A stretch of DNA of 64,000 nucleotides from Campylorhamphus procurvoides (lineage: Eukaryota > Chordata > Aves > Passeriformes > Dendrocolaptidae): contig WBMV01006435.1 of the NCBI GenBank assembly GCA_013396655.1, positions 62,001 to 126,000 of the forward strand. The letters are read 5' to 3'. The position numbers and the translations under genes were made by a program. The notes beneath the pieces are model-generated. The model saw nothing but the letters and a program-made list of their open reading frames with translations, made no database searches and was not told the origin of the DNA. This document shows positions 51,189 to 63,940 of this stretch, one piece after another; position 1 is the first letter of the stretch; every line of letters starts with the position of its first letter.

Positions 51189-53209
51189 AGAAATTAACTC
51201 ATGGTACAAATGTCTTCATAGTATTAATTCAAGAATAGGCCCAAGCAGACGAAGAAACAGAATGCAGAAACTGCATAGAGTAAACAGGAGATATATTGTG
51301 CCTAAGTACATTTCTACTATGCTAAACATTATAGCTTTATCACTAGAGAAAAAGCTTTTGTGCGATTATGAAATAAAGAATACATATTCACTAAAGTATA
51401 TTTTGGTTTTTATTAGCATACATAACAGGGTTAAACATAACAATATATATAGTGTTCTGAATACAAGAATTTCAGTAGCACCAGTCTTGTGATGTAAATA
51501 GTGTTGAATCACAGTACTTACCAAATCTTATGCATAATTCTCTAAAAGTTATTTTTGTAATTTGAGTGAATAAAGACTTGAGACATTCAGTAAGTTTCCA
51601 TGGGTAGAAAAAAGGTCTGGAAAACTTTTGTGATATTTTTCACACTAAAAACTTGCTATCTGTTAATAGCAACACAATTATTTTAGAATATTTTGATTTG
51701 GAAAAAGTGGTCCTGTGACCAGCTGCCTATCCAACCTTTTTTGTAACCATTGTCTAACCAAGTCAACTACTTCTCTATCAAATTTGTTTGAAATTGATCA
51801 ACATACTTAAAAGATATTTGACAGGGAGTGAAGGTGGTTAAAAGTGGCAAGCACACAAAGAACTCACGTTGCCATCCCTCCACAGGAATTTAGGCTAACT
51901 GTTGGGTTCTTTTCACTGCGCTGCTGCATCTTGGTTTTATTGCTCTTAAAAAGTACATGGATAGTTCTGATGAAATAAATGGTTTGTTTATCCAGAAAGT
52001 GCGACATCCACAGATGAACACCAGAATTTACGTGCTCCTTATTCTTACTTTCAGCTCTTTGAAATTCCCCTCTAAATACTAATTTTTACATGAGTTTACT
52101 GTCTAATTCAAAAGTATTGAAGATTGGAAAAGTCCCCAAGACTCCTCAGGATTTTAGGCCTGTCCTTTACTAAACTTCTTAGAAGCAATCATTTCCTATG
52201 TCAACAGAGAATAAAAAACTTATTTGTGCTTTCATTTGTTTGACTATGCTGTATTCTTTGAACTCTAGTAAGAAAATAATAAAAATAAAGGATGTAAAAA
52301 TCTGTGAAAAAATACTTTTTTAAAGACAGGAAAATTAAAATGTATTAATAAATGTTTGGAACTATTAATCATGTCAAAAAACAATACAGCAGCCTTTCAG
52401 ACCAGAAATATACTTGCACTGCAATATAAGAATTTTAGTTTCATTAGTGTATTGTATTAGGTATAATTAAAAGAGTAAGCACATACACTTTGCACACCTA
52501 ATATTCTATTGTGTAGTGAAATCTTAACACTCTACAATGAAATACAGAAAGGGGATTTCCTCTACTCTCGGAAGTGCATACCTGAGGTCACTGTTGTCTC
52601 AGACGGCATGAGGCATTTATTAGTTACTGATCAAGTAACAATCACCTTTGTAAAATTCCCTCTCCATTGATATCATTCATTTATTACATAGTTAGGAGAG
52701 GTATTTGAATAATCTCAATAAGCGTTATCAAGACAGCACCAATAATCACTACAACTTTTATTAAAAGAGGGCCCTAAAGAAATAAAAGTTTATGTCCTCT
52801 TACTCAGTTTTCCCTGGAATTCCAGAAGACACCACTGAGAGATCTCAAGAGTGCTTTTTTAGATGCTAATTATTTTCTGTAATGAAAACTATCAGAAATA
52901 AGATCCGGTCTAGATGGGTACTCAGAAGTACTTGGTTTGGCAACAATTAGCCTGTCTATGTTGATCTAGAAAACTCCTTAAACAAAAGAGTTAGTATATA
53001 GCAAAACTGTCTAGAAGCTTCTCAGAAATATTATCATTAAAAAAAAGAGACAGAAATCCTTGGATATTTTTGGCTGTATTTGTTGATAGCATTAATAAAG
53101 GTGAGAAGGTTCTGTCCCTAATACTTTTTTCTCTGATTTTGGAATGCATTCATGTTTATTGGCAACAGTCCTTTCGAAAAGGTTCTTTTCCATGTATGAA
53201 GACTGTCCA

Positions 53210-53560
53210 GCTACTCACATGCATGTGGATTTAACTGGTCACAAGGAAGGAGAAAGGACGAGTAACCAATGCACACCAGAGGCATGGAGAAGGGATATAT
53301 AACCCCTGAAACAGTGTCCCTCAGCCCAGAGAGGAGAGGTGATTCTGCTGCATCTGTCCCTCATAGGACTGCGGGATTGCTGTGAGGAACCCCAGTAGCG
53401 GGTTTTCCACCTTCAGTGGTGGCTGAACAGTTACGCAAGGGGAGGATCAACTGGTAGCTGCAGGCAGACAGATGGGAGGGATGAGAGTTCATAGGTACAG
53501 GGCAAATTCACCCTACTCAGTACCAGACCAACTGTCACACACTGGGCAAAGGGAGGATTT
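53210..53560. other. orphan GC-richer segment with a TATA-like box
   Basis: This stretch stands out from its AT-rich surroundings and contains GGGATATATAACCCC near 53295, followed by GC-richer sequence. No ORF, splice-supported exon or recognisable repeat was found. It may be an old repeat (LTR-like) or a regulatory sequence. Confidence 0.25.
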
Positions 53561-54442
53561 GAGAAGAGCTTTAATTTTATATATTTTTAGGAAGCTTGTG
53601 CCTGGTTTTGTGGTTTTGTTTTTGGGGGGGGGGTTTGTTGCTTTTTTTTAATATTAAGGCTGGCAGTAAGAAGGTCCTAAAGCAAGCTTTTGGCAAGATA
53701 AATATAAATTTATCATAATGTTACAAAATGGTTATACTGCAACTGCATATATCTAAAATAATAAGTTACAGCCAGCTGTTTTTTCCCTATAAACTGCTGA
53801 TTTTTAAGCCTTTCTCAGAAATAAATCTGGATTTTTAAATATTATTTTTAAAAACCTCAAATCCCTAATAAGGACTTAGATTAATACTTTTCAAAAGCTA
53901 TAGCTGCTTTAGTACAAAATGTAATCTCATGATTACATTGGTTTATGCACACATATAAATCCTATTGATGTTCATGTATCACTGAATATCCCAAGATAAT
54001 ATTTTAGGATTAAGCTTCAATTTATTTATATTTTAATAAATCATCATTTAATGATATGACATTAGATGTAGAGACATCCCATTATTTAATTACACTAAAA
54101 ATCATACCACTATCCTGCAATTCAAAAGAACAATGACAAATTTTGTTTAGGAATATGAAACAATATGCAACTCTGTGTGAACAGATCCATTAGGATCCAA
54201 AGCTGGCCTTGGGAGACAGAAAAAGAAATATAAGGCTTTGCTCCTGTTTTACTCTGACACTAAATTTGGCCATTGATACTTTTGGAAAACATTGTACTAG
54301 AACATCCATCAAAGAAGCCCAGTGTACTTACGTGATGTCACTCCCCTCATCACCCAAGAGGACCTTTTTAGCCAACAGTCTGCCCCTGTTTCTACCCCTA
54401 CTAGTCTTCCTCTTTTTGTGACTGCAGGGTAAAACTGTAGTT

Positions 54443-54825
54443 TTTATTGCAAACAAATTAAAGCAACAGCTAATTCACAACCCCTCCCTAAAAGCAAAGC
54501 AAGTCGACTGGTTTGCTACTTACTTCAAAAAAAAGAAGTATTTTTACACAGAAGTGTGATGAAGGCTTTGAGGCTTAGTTCTTTGGTGTAAAAGTACATA
54601 CAAGTAAGTGACAGATCAATGTCTTTGGTGAGAGATCAAACCTTAATCTAGACTTAATATTCACAATGGACCTCTATACCTTGGTTAAAGGCCTGTGTGT
54701 CTGGACCTCTGGCAACACAAAAAATAAACCTTGCTGATGATTAGGACAGTTTTCTAATTGCACTCTCAGATAACATACTGAAACAACGTGAATGTCCATA
54801 TGCTTTCATAGGTATCCTCCATTCC
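54443..54825 (-). other. FREM1: FREM1 3' UTR with possible polyadenylation signal
   Basis: The first minus-strand AATAAA after the stop codon is at 54448-54443 (GCAATAAAAACTAC), which would give a 3' UTR of about 400 nt. No other feature is seen in this stretch. Confidence 0.4.
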
Positions 54826-55025
54826 TTACAACTTTCTTGAACATATATAGCTGTTTGGTCTGACCTTCTTGCAGTCAGTTGCTTGCCATTTTCCTCGCTT
54901 CTGCACAAACACACAATTTCTTCCTTTTGTTGGAAAGTGGTTGGAGCCTCTTCTCCAGTTTATGTAGGTTACAGGTTCTCCTCCATTCCACTCCCAATGT
55001 CCAGGATTGACTTGGTCATTCAAGC
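54826..55025 (-). CDS. FREM1: FREM1 terminal exon (CTLD exon 3 of 3)
   Basis: This 200-nt exon begins after acceptor TTCACCCAG, completes the WIGLND motif and carries the last three cysteines (NCVF, TDCK, YICS) before TAA. The frame matches the two upstream exons exactly. Confidence 0.92.
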
Positions 55026-58000
55026 CTGGGTGAAATCAGTAAGACCAAATCAGTGATGTTTATTGTCTCTGAAGCCTGATGCTAAGAGAAGCACAATATT
55101 TTCTACTTTTGCTAAAAGATGTATATAATTTAGTGGTGAGAGAGAAAAACTCCTCTGATTGAACACAAATTAAACACAATTTACTATTTAAGTAGGCCAC
55201 TTGAATTAAAATAAGTGCCATCTGAATAAGAAAAATATACTTTTCCACATTCATGCTCTCTAAAATATTTTTGCTCTTTTCATCTATTGTATTTCTATGT
55301 CCTCAAAGGTGTCTCTTGATACTTGAGATAGCCAGGAGACTATTGTATTCTAATCTGGGCAGCCCAAGATGCCTTCAGATTTCTTCTGAATATAAAATCC
55401 TGCAGACCTTTGTAGACCTTGTTTACACTGTTTAAATTAATAGCTGTAAAATTAGGTTGTGTTAATTAGTACAGCATAAAACATATCTTTTCACTTAGCC
55501 TCTGAGTTACTAAGACCAATATGGGTGTCGTATTTTTAGACAAGACCTGTCTTCTTAGGAGAGATCAAGATCATAAAATTGACATAACAGTCTTGCAGTC
55601 TTTATTCTTGTCATCAGAGTTTATTTCTCTCAGGTTAAGAGCGTCATGAGACCATTAAACATGATCCCAAACTAACTGTATTTTTTAAAGTTAATTTAAT
55701 ATAACTAGTAAATTTATCTCAGAAAATTACTAAGAGTTGACAATTGCAGATCAGAATTGGAAGAAAGAACTGAATTGAGGACAGTATAGAAGAAAGAAGA
55801 AGACCCATCTGAATTATTTCCATTTCTTTTTAAATGTAATATGCTTAATAAGAAATAACTAAATCTAAAATGATATGATGAAATGTTCTTTACCTGATCA
55901 TCTAATTAATTAATAGAATTTCTGACACAAGATAGCACCATTAAATTAGCAGTAATATAAATAATTATTTAAAGTTAAAACAAACCAATAAAAGAGCTGA
56001 ATTAAAGATAAATAAAATGACAGTCGAAAGGTGAGATAAACAAAAGTGTAGCAGCAGCTGCACCAGAACTATTTTGATCATCTTGTGTTAAAATGAGAAA
56101 GGTTTCAAGACGAAACTGTCCAGCAATAGGCAATATGATAAACTCTTCTTTTTGATAGACTTATAAAATTAGCCAGGTAAATTTTGGCTTTTGGCTTATG
56201 CCTTGCTCCAAAGTAATAAAAGCAGCAGAAAGTTGACGACAATGCAACATTTGAAGGCCGGGCAGGGACTACTGTAGCAGTTTCTGCTTTTCAAGGTGTG
56301 CAGGAACTATAATGCTCAGAGGGGACAGGCAGCCAGATGTACTTACCTATCCAAAAAGGCATCCTTCCACTGAAGTCCCACAGCCACTGCATGTGTTGTT
56401 CATTAGCCACACTTGCTAGACTCCCCAGGTATCTAGGCTCAAGGAGAGAGGACAGAGTAATTAACATTCCACTGAGTGACAGACAGGTTCCATCAACTTA
56501 TCAACAAGAGGCACTGATTCCAGTATAAAGCATATAAATAATTTGTCACAGAAAAAAAAAACACCAAAAAATAAACAAACCGAAACAAACAAACAAAAAA
56601 ACCCCAACAAATGAGAAACCAAAAACACCCAACTTACTTCAGTGAAAGAATAATTACATGAAGAAAAAGTCTTAAAATGGTGGACCACTTGGAGAGGAAC
56701 TAAAATCCTAGTCTCCTTTTCCTAACGGAAGAATTAAATCAGCTGAGCAACTGAAAGAAATGTATATGGGAAAGATGTGCCTCATATTCACAAACTGTTC
56801 TTTAAACAATCAGCACAATTGTTGATACCTTATTTTCCATAAAATAATAAACTTCCTGCTCTAAAATCCAAATCACTGAAAGAGAAAGCTTCCCCCATTT
56901 GATAACAGATTATATAATTTTAAAATTAGGTTCTGACAAGACTGAAGCTTTGAATAACGCATTTAAATGGTAGTGTGGTTCTGAGAACTAATCATAGAAT
57001 GCCCTGAGTTGGAAGGGACCCACAAGGATCATCACAGTCCAACTCCTGGCCCTGCACAGGACAGCCCGAAGAGTCACACCATGTGTCTGAGTATGATCCA
57101 CATGTTTCTTGAACTCTGTCAGGCTTGATGCTGTGACCACTTCCCTGGGGAGCCTGTGCCGGTGCCCAACCATCTTCTCCTAATATCTAACCTAAATCTC
57201 CCCTGTCACAGTTATACATGCACCGTCCAAAATCAACATTCAGGCTGCCAGATTATTCCTCTCATTTCTGTCCTCTCTCTCTTCCCCATCCCTTTTCTTC
57301 TTTAGCGTTTTCATCCTTTACAATTTTGCCTTTCAGTTGAGGCATTATGTTTTCCTATTCTTCTGTGATGCTGCATCTGCACTGTACCTGTAAATGCAGG
57401 TATACCATGGGTTTCTAAAGTTGCTCTTCACAAGAGGTTTGATATCTGAAAGGGCTCTGAGAAGCAGTGCATACTTCAGAGGGTTTTCTTCAACAATTAA
57501 ATATTTAGTTCAGATTGGAGACCAGTTGTAGTGTATTAAGGACTATTTCTGAATTAAGTTAATGCTTGAGCTCAGCTCTGTATTTGTACTTAAAGTATGT
57601 CAAATACAAAGGAGGATTTTCAGACTCCACTGATTGGCCTTGCCACTGAGAAATCTTCCAATTAGTACCAAACATGCAACTACCTGCAGGCTGCTCTTAA
57701 GCCATTTAGAGATCAAGCTAAATCCTGACACATTAAGACAAATGGCATTCGTCACATTTGTCAGGCACTGTCAGCCATCAGTGGCTCCACTATTTTATCT
57801 ATTCATCTTTCTATCTGCATTTATGTCATGTCACCTTTTTACACATCGCATCTGCTGTTGCCATCCCTCTGATGCTGAGCCTCTGAGGCTGTCATATCTG
57901 TTGTCTGACATTTCTGCCACTCAGTCTAACAGCGATGCCAACCCCTTCAGCCTCTCAGAACATAACAGGTGATTCTTGATAGGGCCAAAGCAAACAACAT

Positions 58001-61000
58001 TGCTCATTAAAACATGTTTTAAGAGAGCAAAAAACTTTGTGCAACTGCAGAATAAGTCAGTGGGTTTATGAGGATTTTGCTAATTTCCTTACTTTCACCA
58101 GCTAGCAGAGAGAGAAGATCACTGCTGCTCCAAATGAAGCAAAGACTGTCTTAAGACTTGGCACAACAACCAGGCCTCAAGAATTAAAAGACAGATTTGA
58201 ATCCACTATGGAACCTGTTATTGCCCTGCATCTCTTCTAAGAGTACTAATCCAATGGATTTTTTATGATGCCACACAAGATAAGGGACACAGGAAAAATT
58301 TAGATCAGGGATAGTCCTAAGTGGTTGTGGTTGTACCTCCACAGTGGTAGTCCACAAATATTCTGCACATTCCCTACTGCACAAATGGACCATTCCTTAA
58401 TCTGGGCCCACAGGGACATGGTATGAAACCAATTCATTGTAATGCTGATGAGTCATGCTCCTGCTGCACAGGCCTCCTGCATTATCCCTGCAAGTCAACC
58501 AAAAGAGCAGGGGGTGGAGTTGCTCCCTGCTCTGCTTTGCATAGTGCATCTGCCCAGGCTGGCAGGGCAGCTGGGTGTCAGCCCTCACCTGTGTAAGCCT
58601 GGCTGCCCTACGGGCATCGCACCATAATGTAGGTCCCATCCAACTTCCAAGGGGCCCTCTAAGTTCAGGGGCTGCCAGAGAAGGAAGTGTAAAGGATCTC
58701 TCAAACTAAGCAAGTTTGCAGATGACACAAAACTGGGAGGAGCTGTTGACTCCGTGGAAGGCAGGGAGGCCCTGCAGGGAGACCTCGACAGATCAGAGGA
58801 CTGGGCAATCACCGACCATGTGAAGTTCAACAAGGGNGACCAGTGACAGGACCTGAGGGAATGGCCTGAAGTTGTGTCAGGGGAGGTTTGGGTTGGCTAT
58901 CAGAGAAAGGTTCTTCACCCAGAGGATGGTTGGGCACTGGCACAGGCTCCCCAGGTGAGTGGTCACAGCAACAAGCCTGACAGAGTTCAAGAAGTGTTTG
59001 GATGGTATTCTCAGGCACATGGTGTGACTCTTGGAGCTGTCCTGTGCAGGGCTAAGGGTTGGACTGCGATGATCTCGTGGGTCCCTTCCAACTCAGCATA
59101 TTCTGTGATTCTGTGTACGCTCTCCTGACATAGAGGTGTGGTGGGATGGCCTCAGAAACACTTGTCATGGCTTTTCAAATGGCAGGCTCCCAAAACTGCA
59201 CCTAGTGAAGCTCCCAGCAGGACTTCAACTGTACCTCCCATCATGGTGAATTTTTGTGCATGGTGTTGGTGCCTGTATGTCCCAAAGGTGACATTCTTCC
59301 ACCCTCATGTGTCCACCTGGATTCAGGAACTGAATCTCTAGTGAGTCAAGAGTAAAGATGTTCTTGGAAACTTTTGTACTCTGTCTTCTTCTGCAGACAA
59401 AAAGTCTGGGAAAGCAGGCTCAGATAATTCAAGATGTCTCCCAGGCTAACTGCTGCAGTGGCAGGTTACCATTCCCCCTCACAGTGACTGTGGTTGCAGT
59501 AACTAAAATTGGGGCTAAGAAGAGTTTTGGGCAGCAGTCTCTGTGTTATCACTACTAGCTGAGGAAGAACAACAGTAGAGCATTTTATCTGGCTTCTGTT
59601 TAAGGACACTCAAAACCCAGGAACTAAGTAATATACTTTAAGGAAGCATAGCTTACTTCTGTTGTTTCAATTGTCTTAGAAAATGTGAAAACAAAAAGCA
59701 GCAGTAACTGCTTTATCATTTGTGACATTCAGGTCTGAGAAATAAGTTTCAGACATTTACTTCAATCCACATACTAGGAAGAGACTTCAGGACTGTGAAA
59801 GGAAAGCACTGCAATAATTATAATGTTATCTAATCTTTTCTCTATAGGAGTGCTTTTTAAATGCAGCCTGAGAAACACACATTACTGAAGAGAGAACAAC
59901 TGTTCTAATTGTTACATCTAGTTAGAGGGTTTTATGTATTGTAGGGAAATGAGAACAGTCCTGTAAGAACATACCACTTCCAATAATATTACTTGTTGAA
60001 CCTCTAGGCAGTGTGTCAGACACCGGAAATGACAAGATAACATTATTTATGGAGTTGTGTAAATCTAACACTTCCAAATGTAAATTACTCAAGATAAGGG
60101 GTCATGTTTTATTTCTGTGCTAATAAGTCCATTTGAAACTGTTCCTTTCTGCCTTAAAATTTTTGCTAGCAAATCATGAGCATCCCTTATCTTAGAGCAG
60201 TTGCCCAAATTAAGAAAATATTTTGGGTAACTATTGACCTTGAAGTATTATGTGGAAAACACTTAGCACAAAGACTTTACTGATTTTCCATTTAATTATC
60301 CAATGCGTTTTGAGAATCTTCTACCATTTTGGTAAATTGAACCTCAGAAGAAGCACACTTGAGTAGATATGAAGGTCTCTACAGAACAAGAGAATATTTA
60401 AGTGCTGTAGTAAATATGTGTTGTATACTGATATTGAAGGGTAGGGTGTGACTGAGAGGCTGTGCTCATCCTAGTCTTTGGTTGCCTAGGGAGTTATCCT
60501 GATGCCTGGAAATAGGTGTCTAGTGTTGCTTACAACACCTAGTAGTATTCAAAACATTCAGATGAGAGAGGCAGATATGATGCAGAGCTTGCAGGATCTC
60601 TGTGCTTCCAGACTGGCAGTTGAAAGTCAGACAAGACACACTAGATTCTAGGTACCTGAATCCCTATGCTGGAGTCACTCACAATACTGTAAGCTGAACC
60701 AGTCACTTACAGAACCAGCACAGTATTAGGAGAGGAGGGCAGAAGGCTTTGTCCTGCTCTGCACTAGGCAACACTGAGACATCTTGAGGGATCTAACCTA
60801 GTATTTTACACGTGGTTCTGCCTGTGATTCCCAAGGACTGAGGCTTTATGCAGCTAATACTATAACACCAAATGAAATAAGTCCCCAACTTACATAGCTA
60901 GTAGTAAAGGATCTGAAACCTGATCATATTTGAGCTCTAATTAAGTGTTCAACTTTAAGAAGATAAAAGTATAACATGACTAACAAAGCAAAAGACCCAA

Positions 61001-63940
61001 CTGTGGGTTCTGTCTTTCCAGTGCTATTCTATTCCCTCAGCGACTGCAGTGAAACCATCTCACATGCCAGTGAGCTCTGTTGTACTGACCCTTTATTCCT
61101 ATGGGATAAACAAGAACTGTGACATAATTTCCAAAATTGCTTCTAAATCAGGCTGCTGTGAGATCACTCAGCCATAATATCCCCCAGATGCTTCGCTTCA
61201 TGTTGCCAAGAGCCTCTTAATGCATACAAACAAAGCTAGAGCAACTTGCATCAAGGCAGGCACATATTTGTGTCTGCCTTTATTCCTGCAGATGGAAACT
61301 GAACCACCTGCAAGAAATACATGCAATGTATGTCAATAGAAGCCCAAATAGATCTGCATAAGCCCCTGCATAAATGTTCAGACAACAACTACTTCCTCAA
61401 TAAATGGATAGCATTGCTTTCATGGAATAAAGTCATAGAATATCAGGTTGGAAGGATCCTCAAGGATCCTCTGGTCCAACCTTTCCTGGAAAAACCATAG
61501 TGCAGACAAGGTGAGCCAGCAACCTGTCCAGCTGAACCTTAAAAGTGTCTGATGCTGGGAAATCCACGGCTTCCCTGAGGAGACTATTCTAATGGCTGAT
61601 CTCATTGTGAAAAAGAGATGTTGTCTTGTGCCTAAATGGAATCTCACCAGGAGTAACTTGTTCCCATTGCTGTATGACTCCTTGTAAAAGGGGAGTCTCC
61701 ATCTTCCCTGTAGTCTGCCTTTAAATACTGGAACATGGTGCTAAGGGCCCCCCTAAGTCTTCTTTCTTCACATGGCAGGCTTTCCATTCCTTTCATCATC
61801 TTTGTGGCCTTTCCCTGGACCCTTTCCAGCCTGTTCACTTCAGTTTTGTATAGCTTGTTCCCAAGTCCATCATCTCAGGATAGCAGTGTTTTTTCAAAGA
61901 GGCTTGGAGGTTGGGTACTTGTTTACTTGTAAACTGTTAGTGAATCAACTTTAACAGTGCTTGTGCTTTTTTCCTGTTCTGTATAATAGAACAAGTCTAG
62001 CAAGACAAATGAATCATAGCTTAAAATAATGTCAATTTTGTACTAATGAAAAATTATGCCTTTTCAGTGAAGTTGGCTGATTTACTGAAAGTCAAATCTA
62101 ATATTTCCACTTAATAACTAACGTTTACTTGATCTATTTAAACCTGAGGATTGACATCCATGCTTGTTTTACTTCCTTGTTGGAAATATGAGCTATTTAA
62201 ATGTCAACTGAATAAGTATTAAAAACAGAAATACCACATTTAGTGGCAGTGGCAATTGTCAGGGGGGAGCTGGGGAAAAGGACAAAATAAAATTGATTAC
62301 ATTATCTTCATGTACCCCTTTTAAGTGTGTTCCTGGAGTAGTACTTTTTAAAATCAGTTCCAGATAGAGGCCAGGAGTATTCCATTTACCAGGATAAAGC
62401 TTCCTCACTCTATGCTACTATGACATTAATTGAATCATCACCGCCCTAGTATTCATTTCCTTGTGGATTCATTGATATGCCTTGATATTTAGTGTAGGTG
62501 TTTAACACAGTCCTTTACTTACTGATGCTTACACTTATTTACTGCTCTTCGGTTTAACATCTACATTGCACACTATAGCCTTCATCAAGAAGTTGCCACC
62601 TACAAAAAATATGGGTCCTCAGACACTCTTTTTGGAGGTGAGAAACACTTCCCAGTAGAGTGACATGCATTCCCAAGGGATCAATTGAATGTTGAAGACT
62701 TCAGAAATAAAATGTTCATAATTTACAACTTTGTTTGGATAAGTACCATAATTAAAGCAGATAATAGAAAACAATTTCATGAGCTGAAATTTTAAGTAAA
62801 CCAAGTAATAATGTTAAGTTTGAGGTGAACTCATAAGAGCAGGTAACATTTACCTTTTAGAAAAGAATATCTTCCATCAGCTGAAAGGTATTAGAACCAA
62901 TACTTTTATTTTGCATGTTACCAAGATGACATAATCTGATATAACTGAATAGAAAGAATCAAGTTTTGCTATGAATGCTTGGCCATGATTCATGTTTCCT
63001 GTATGTCCTTCCACTGCATAGAGAATATATTCTTTCATTTCCAACTCTTCCCTGGTTTAATTTTCCTTTCATAGAGTAATGGAGAGGTCTTTTTAAGCCC
63101 CTCCAATTTTTCAAATTGGTGTTAGACCTGATGCTCACCATTCAGTACACGGTACAGAGGATGGATGATCCTAGGGCAAGCTTCATGTTACAATGGCTAG
63201 CATTCCTTTCAGTGCTAACCTAATGCTCCTAATACAAAAATGACAAAGCAGATGTCCAGAGAGCAAGACTGGCAGTTTTTTGATTTGACTCCTACTTTGA
63301 GAAAATTACTGTTGCTGTTGTTGTTGTGCCTTTATTTATCCTTAAAGAAAGAGAAATGTGCTGTTAAATTGAATGTTAAAGCTTTCAAGGAGTTACAGAA
63401 TCTGTGGAGCTGCATCTTCAGAATACAGTGAGGCACACAGGGAGATGGCAACATTTTATTGTTTGATACTCCAAGTGAAGGTAGAGGCAAGGAAGTGGTG
63501 GGTCAGAGAAATGAAAGTCTGTGTCAGTGCTGTATTTCTCTTCTGCCAAACTAACTGTCCTATTAGGAAAGTATTCTTACTGAAAGTGGACAGCTTTGGG
63601 AATTTGTATTGGGAATAAAGTAGCATCACCACCTGAAGTTTTATAAGACTAATAATGTTTCTATTCTCCACAGGGTCTGAAACTCAGGAATTGTTCTACT
63701 TTTTGGGGAACTATGCAGAACAGCCAAAGGAGGACATATTGAATAAACTCGATCTCAAAAGAGCAGCATTCAGCTCAGGGCAACAGCAATGCACAGCAAA
63801 ACACTTTGCATAGTGGTCTCTTACCGTTCTCTGCAAGCCTCAGCAGCAGTGTTCCAGCTGACCTTGTGATTCATTACCAGGAAGTAGCAGCTGCCCTCAT
63901 GATAACTCCATCCAGAAGGACATTTCTTCATGCTTATCTC
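54826..63940 (-). CDS. FREM1: FREM1 C-terminal part: C-type lectin-like domain (gene continues beyond the window)
   Basis: This is the 3' end of FREM1, an extracellular matrix protein of the FRAS1/FREM complex that anchors epithelia to basement membranes. FREM1 is the family member with a C-terminal C-type lectin-like domain, and that is what is seen. The exons are 63940-63825, 56432-56347 and 55025-54826 (TAA at 54828-54826), with phases 0/2/1 fitting together. They encode 133 residues with six cysteines in the long-form CTLD pattern, a WIGLND motif and [14 protein letters not shown], ending YICSRKL. The calcium-site triplet reads EPV instead of EPN or QPD, and no WND motif is present. The earlier CSPG repeats and Calx-beta domain must lie beyond 64000. 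The FREM1 assignment rests on the domain, its position next to CER1 and the shared strand; another CTLD gene is unlikely. Confidence 0.88.
55026..56346 (-). other. FREM1: FREM1 last intron
   Basis: This 1321-bp AT-rich intron shows nothing else. Confidence 0.85.
56347..56432 (-). CDS. FREM1: FREM1 CTLD exon 2 of 3
   Basis: This 86-nt exon reads [20 protein letters not shown] and ends at FWIG across the junction. It covers the CTLD core helix-strand region (LASV and WIG motifs). The acceptor is GCCTAG and the donor GTAAGT. It is short and would be missed by ORF length filters. Confidence 0.9.
56991..57212 (-). repeat. CR1 LINE 3' fragment
   Basis: The plus strand starts ATCATAGAATGCCCTGAGTT, followed by GGAAGGGACCCACAAGGATCA. 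This is a CR1 3' end read in reverse. The minus strand gives the usual [22 protein letters not shown] 3'-region peptide, without an intact ORF. Confidence 0.85.
58690..59116 (+). pseudogene. CR1 LINE, reverse-transcriptase end plus 3' region, with a gap
   Basis: From about 58711 the plus strand reads [20 protein letters not shown], containing the FADD catalytic box of the CR1 reverse transcriptase. It is cut by N at 58837. After the N it resumes in the CR1 3' region and ends GGGTCCCTTCCAACTCAGCA and TTCTGTGATTCTGTG, the CR1 3' terminus. The intervening part of ORF2 is absent. Confidence 0.85.
58837..58837. other. single-N assembly join inside a CR1
   Basis: The CR1 jumps from just after the FADD box to its 3' region across one N, so several hundred bases may be missing or collapsed. 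Confidence 0.85.
61432..61885 (-). repeat. CR1 LINE 3' fragment (different subfamily)
   Basis: The plus strand starts AGTCATAGAATATCAGGTTGG and AAGGATCCTCTGGTCCAACC, then continues to TTTGTGGCCTTTCCCTGGACC and TTTTGTATAGCTTGTTCCC. It is a diverged reverse-complemented CR1 3' region with no intact ORF. Confidence 0.8.
63825..63940 (-). CDS. FREM1: FREM1 CTLD exon 1 of 3
   Basis: This 116-nt exon begins in phase 0 after acceptor TATTTTAG and reads [20 protein letters not shown], then the region up to EACRE. It holds the first three CTLD cysteines. The donor is GTAAGA, leaving two bases that complete an Arg codon in the next exon. Confidence 0.88.

Larger units (their letters stand above)
46365..54425. 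other. intergenic DNA between CER1 and FREM1
   Basis: About 8 kb upstream of CER1 and downstream of FREM1. It contains a 21-bp direct repeat at 46769-46818, a CR1 at 50826-51188, an orphan GC-richer segment at 53210-53560 and ten G at 53624-53633. No gene is recognised; the open frames are short. Confidence 0.7.
56433..63824 (-). other. FREM1: FREM1 intron between CTLD exons 1 and 2
   Basis: This 7.4-kb intron contains an A/C-rich tract at about 56546-56630 and three CR1 fragments (56991-57212 minus, 58690-59116 plus, 61432-61885 minus). One single-N join is at 58837. I see no additional exon. Confidence 0.8.
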
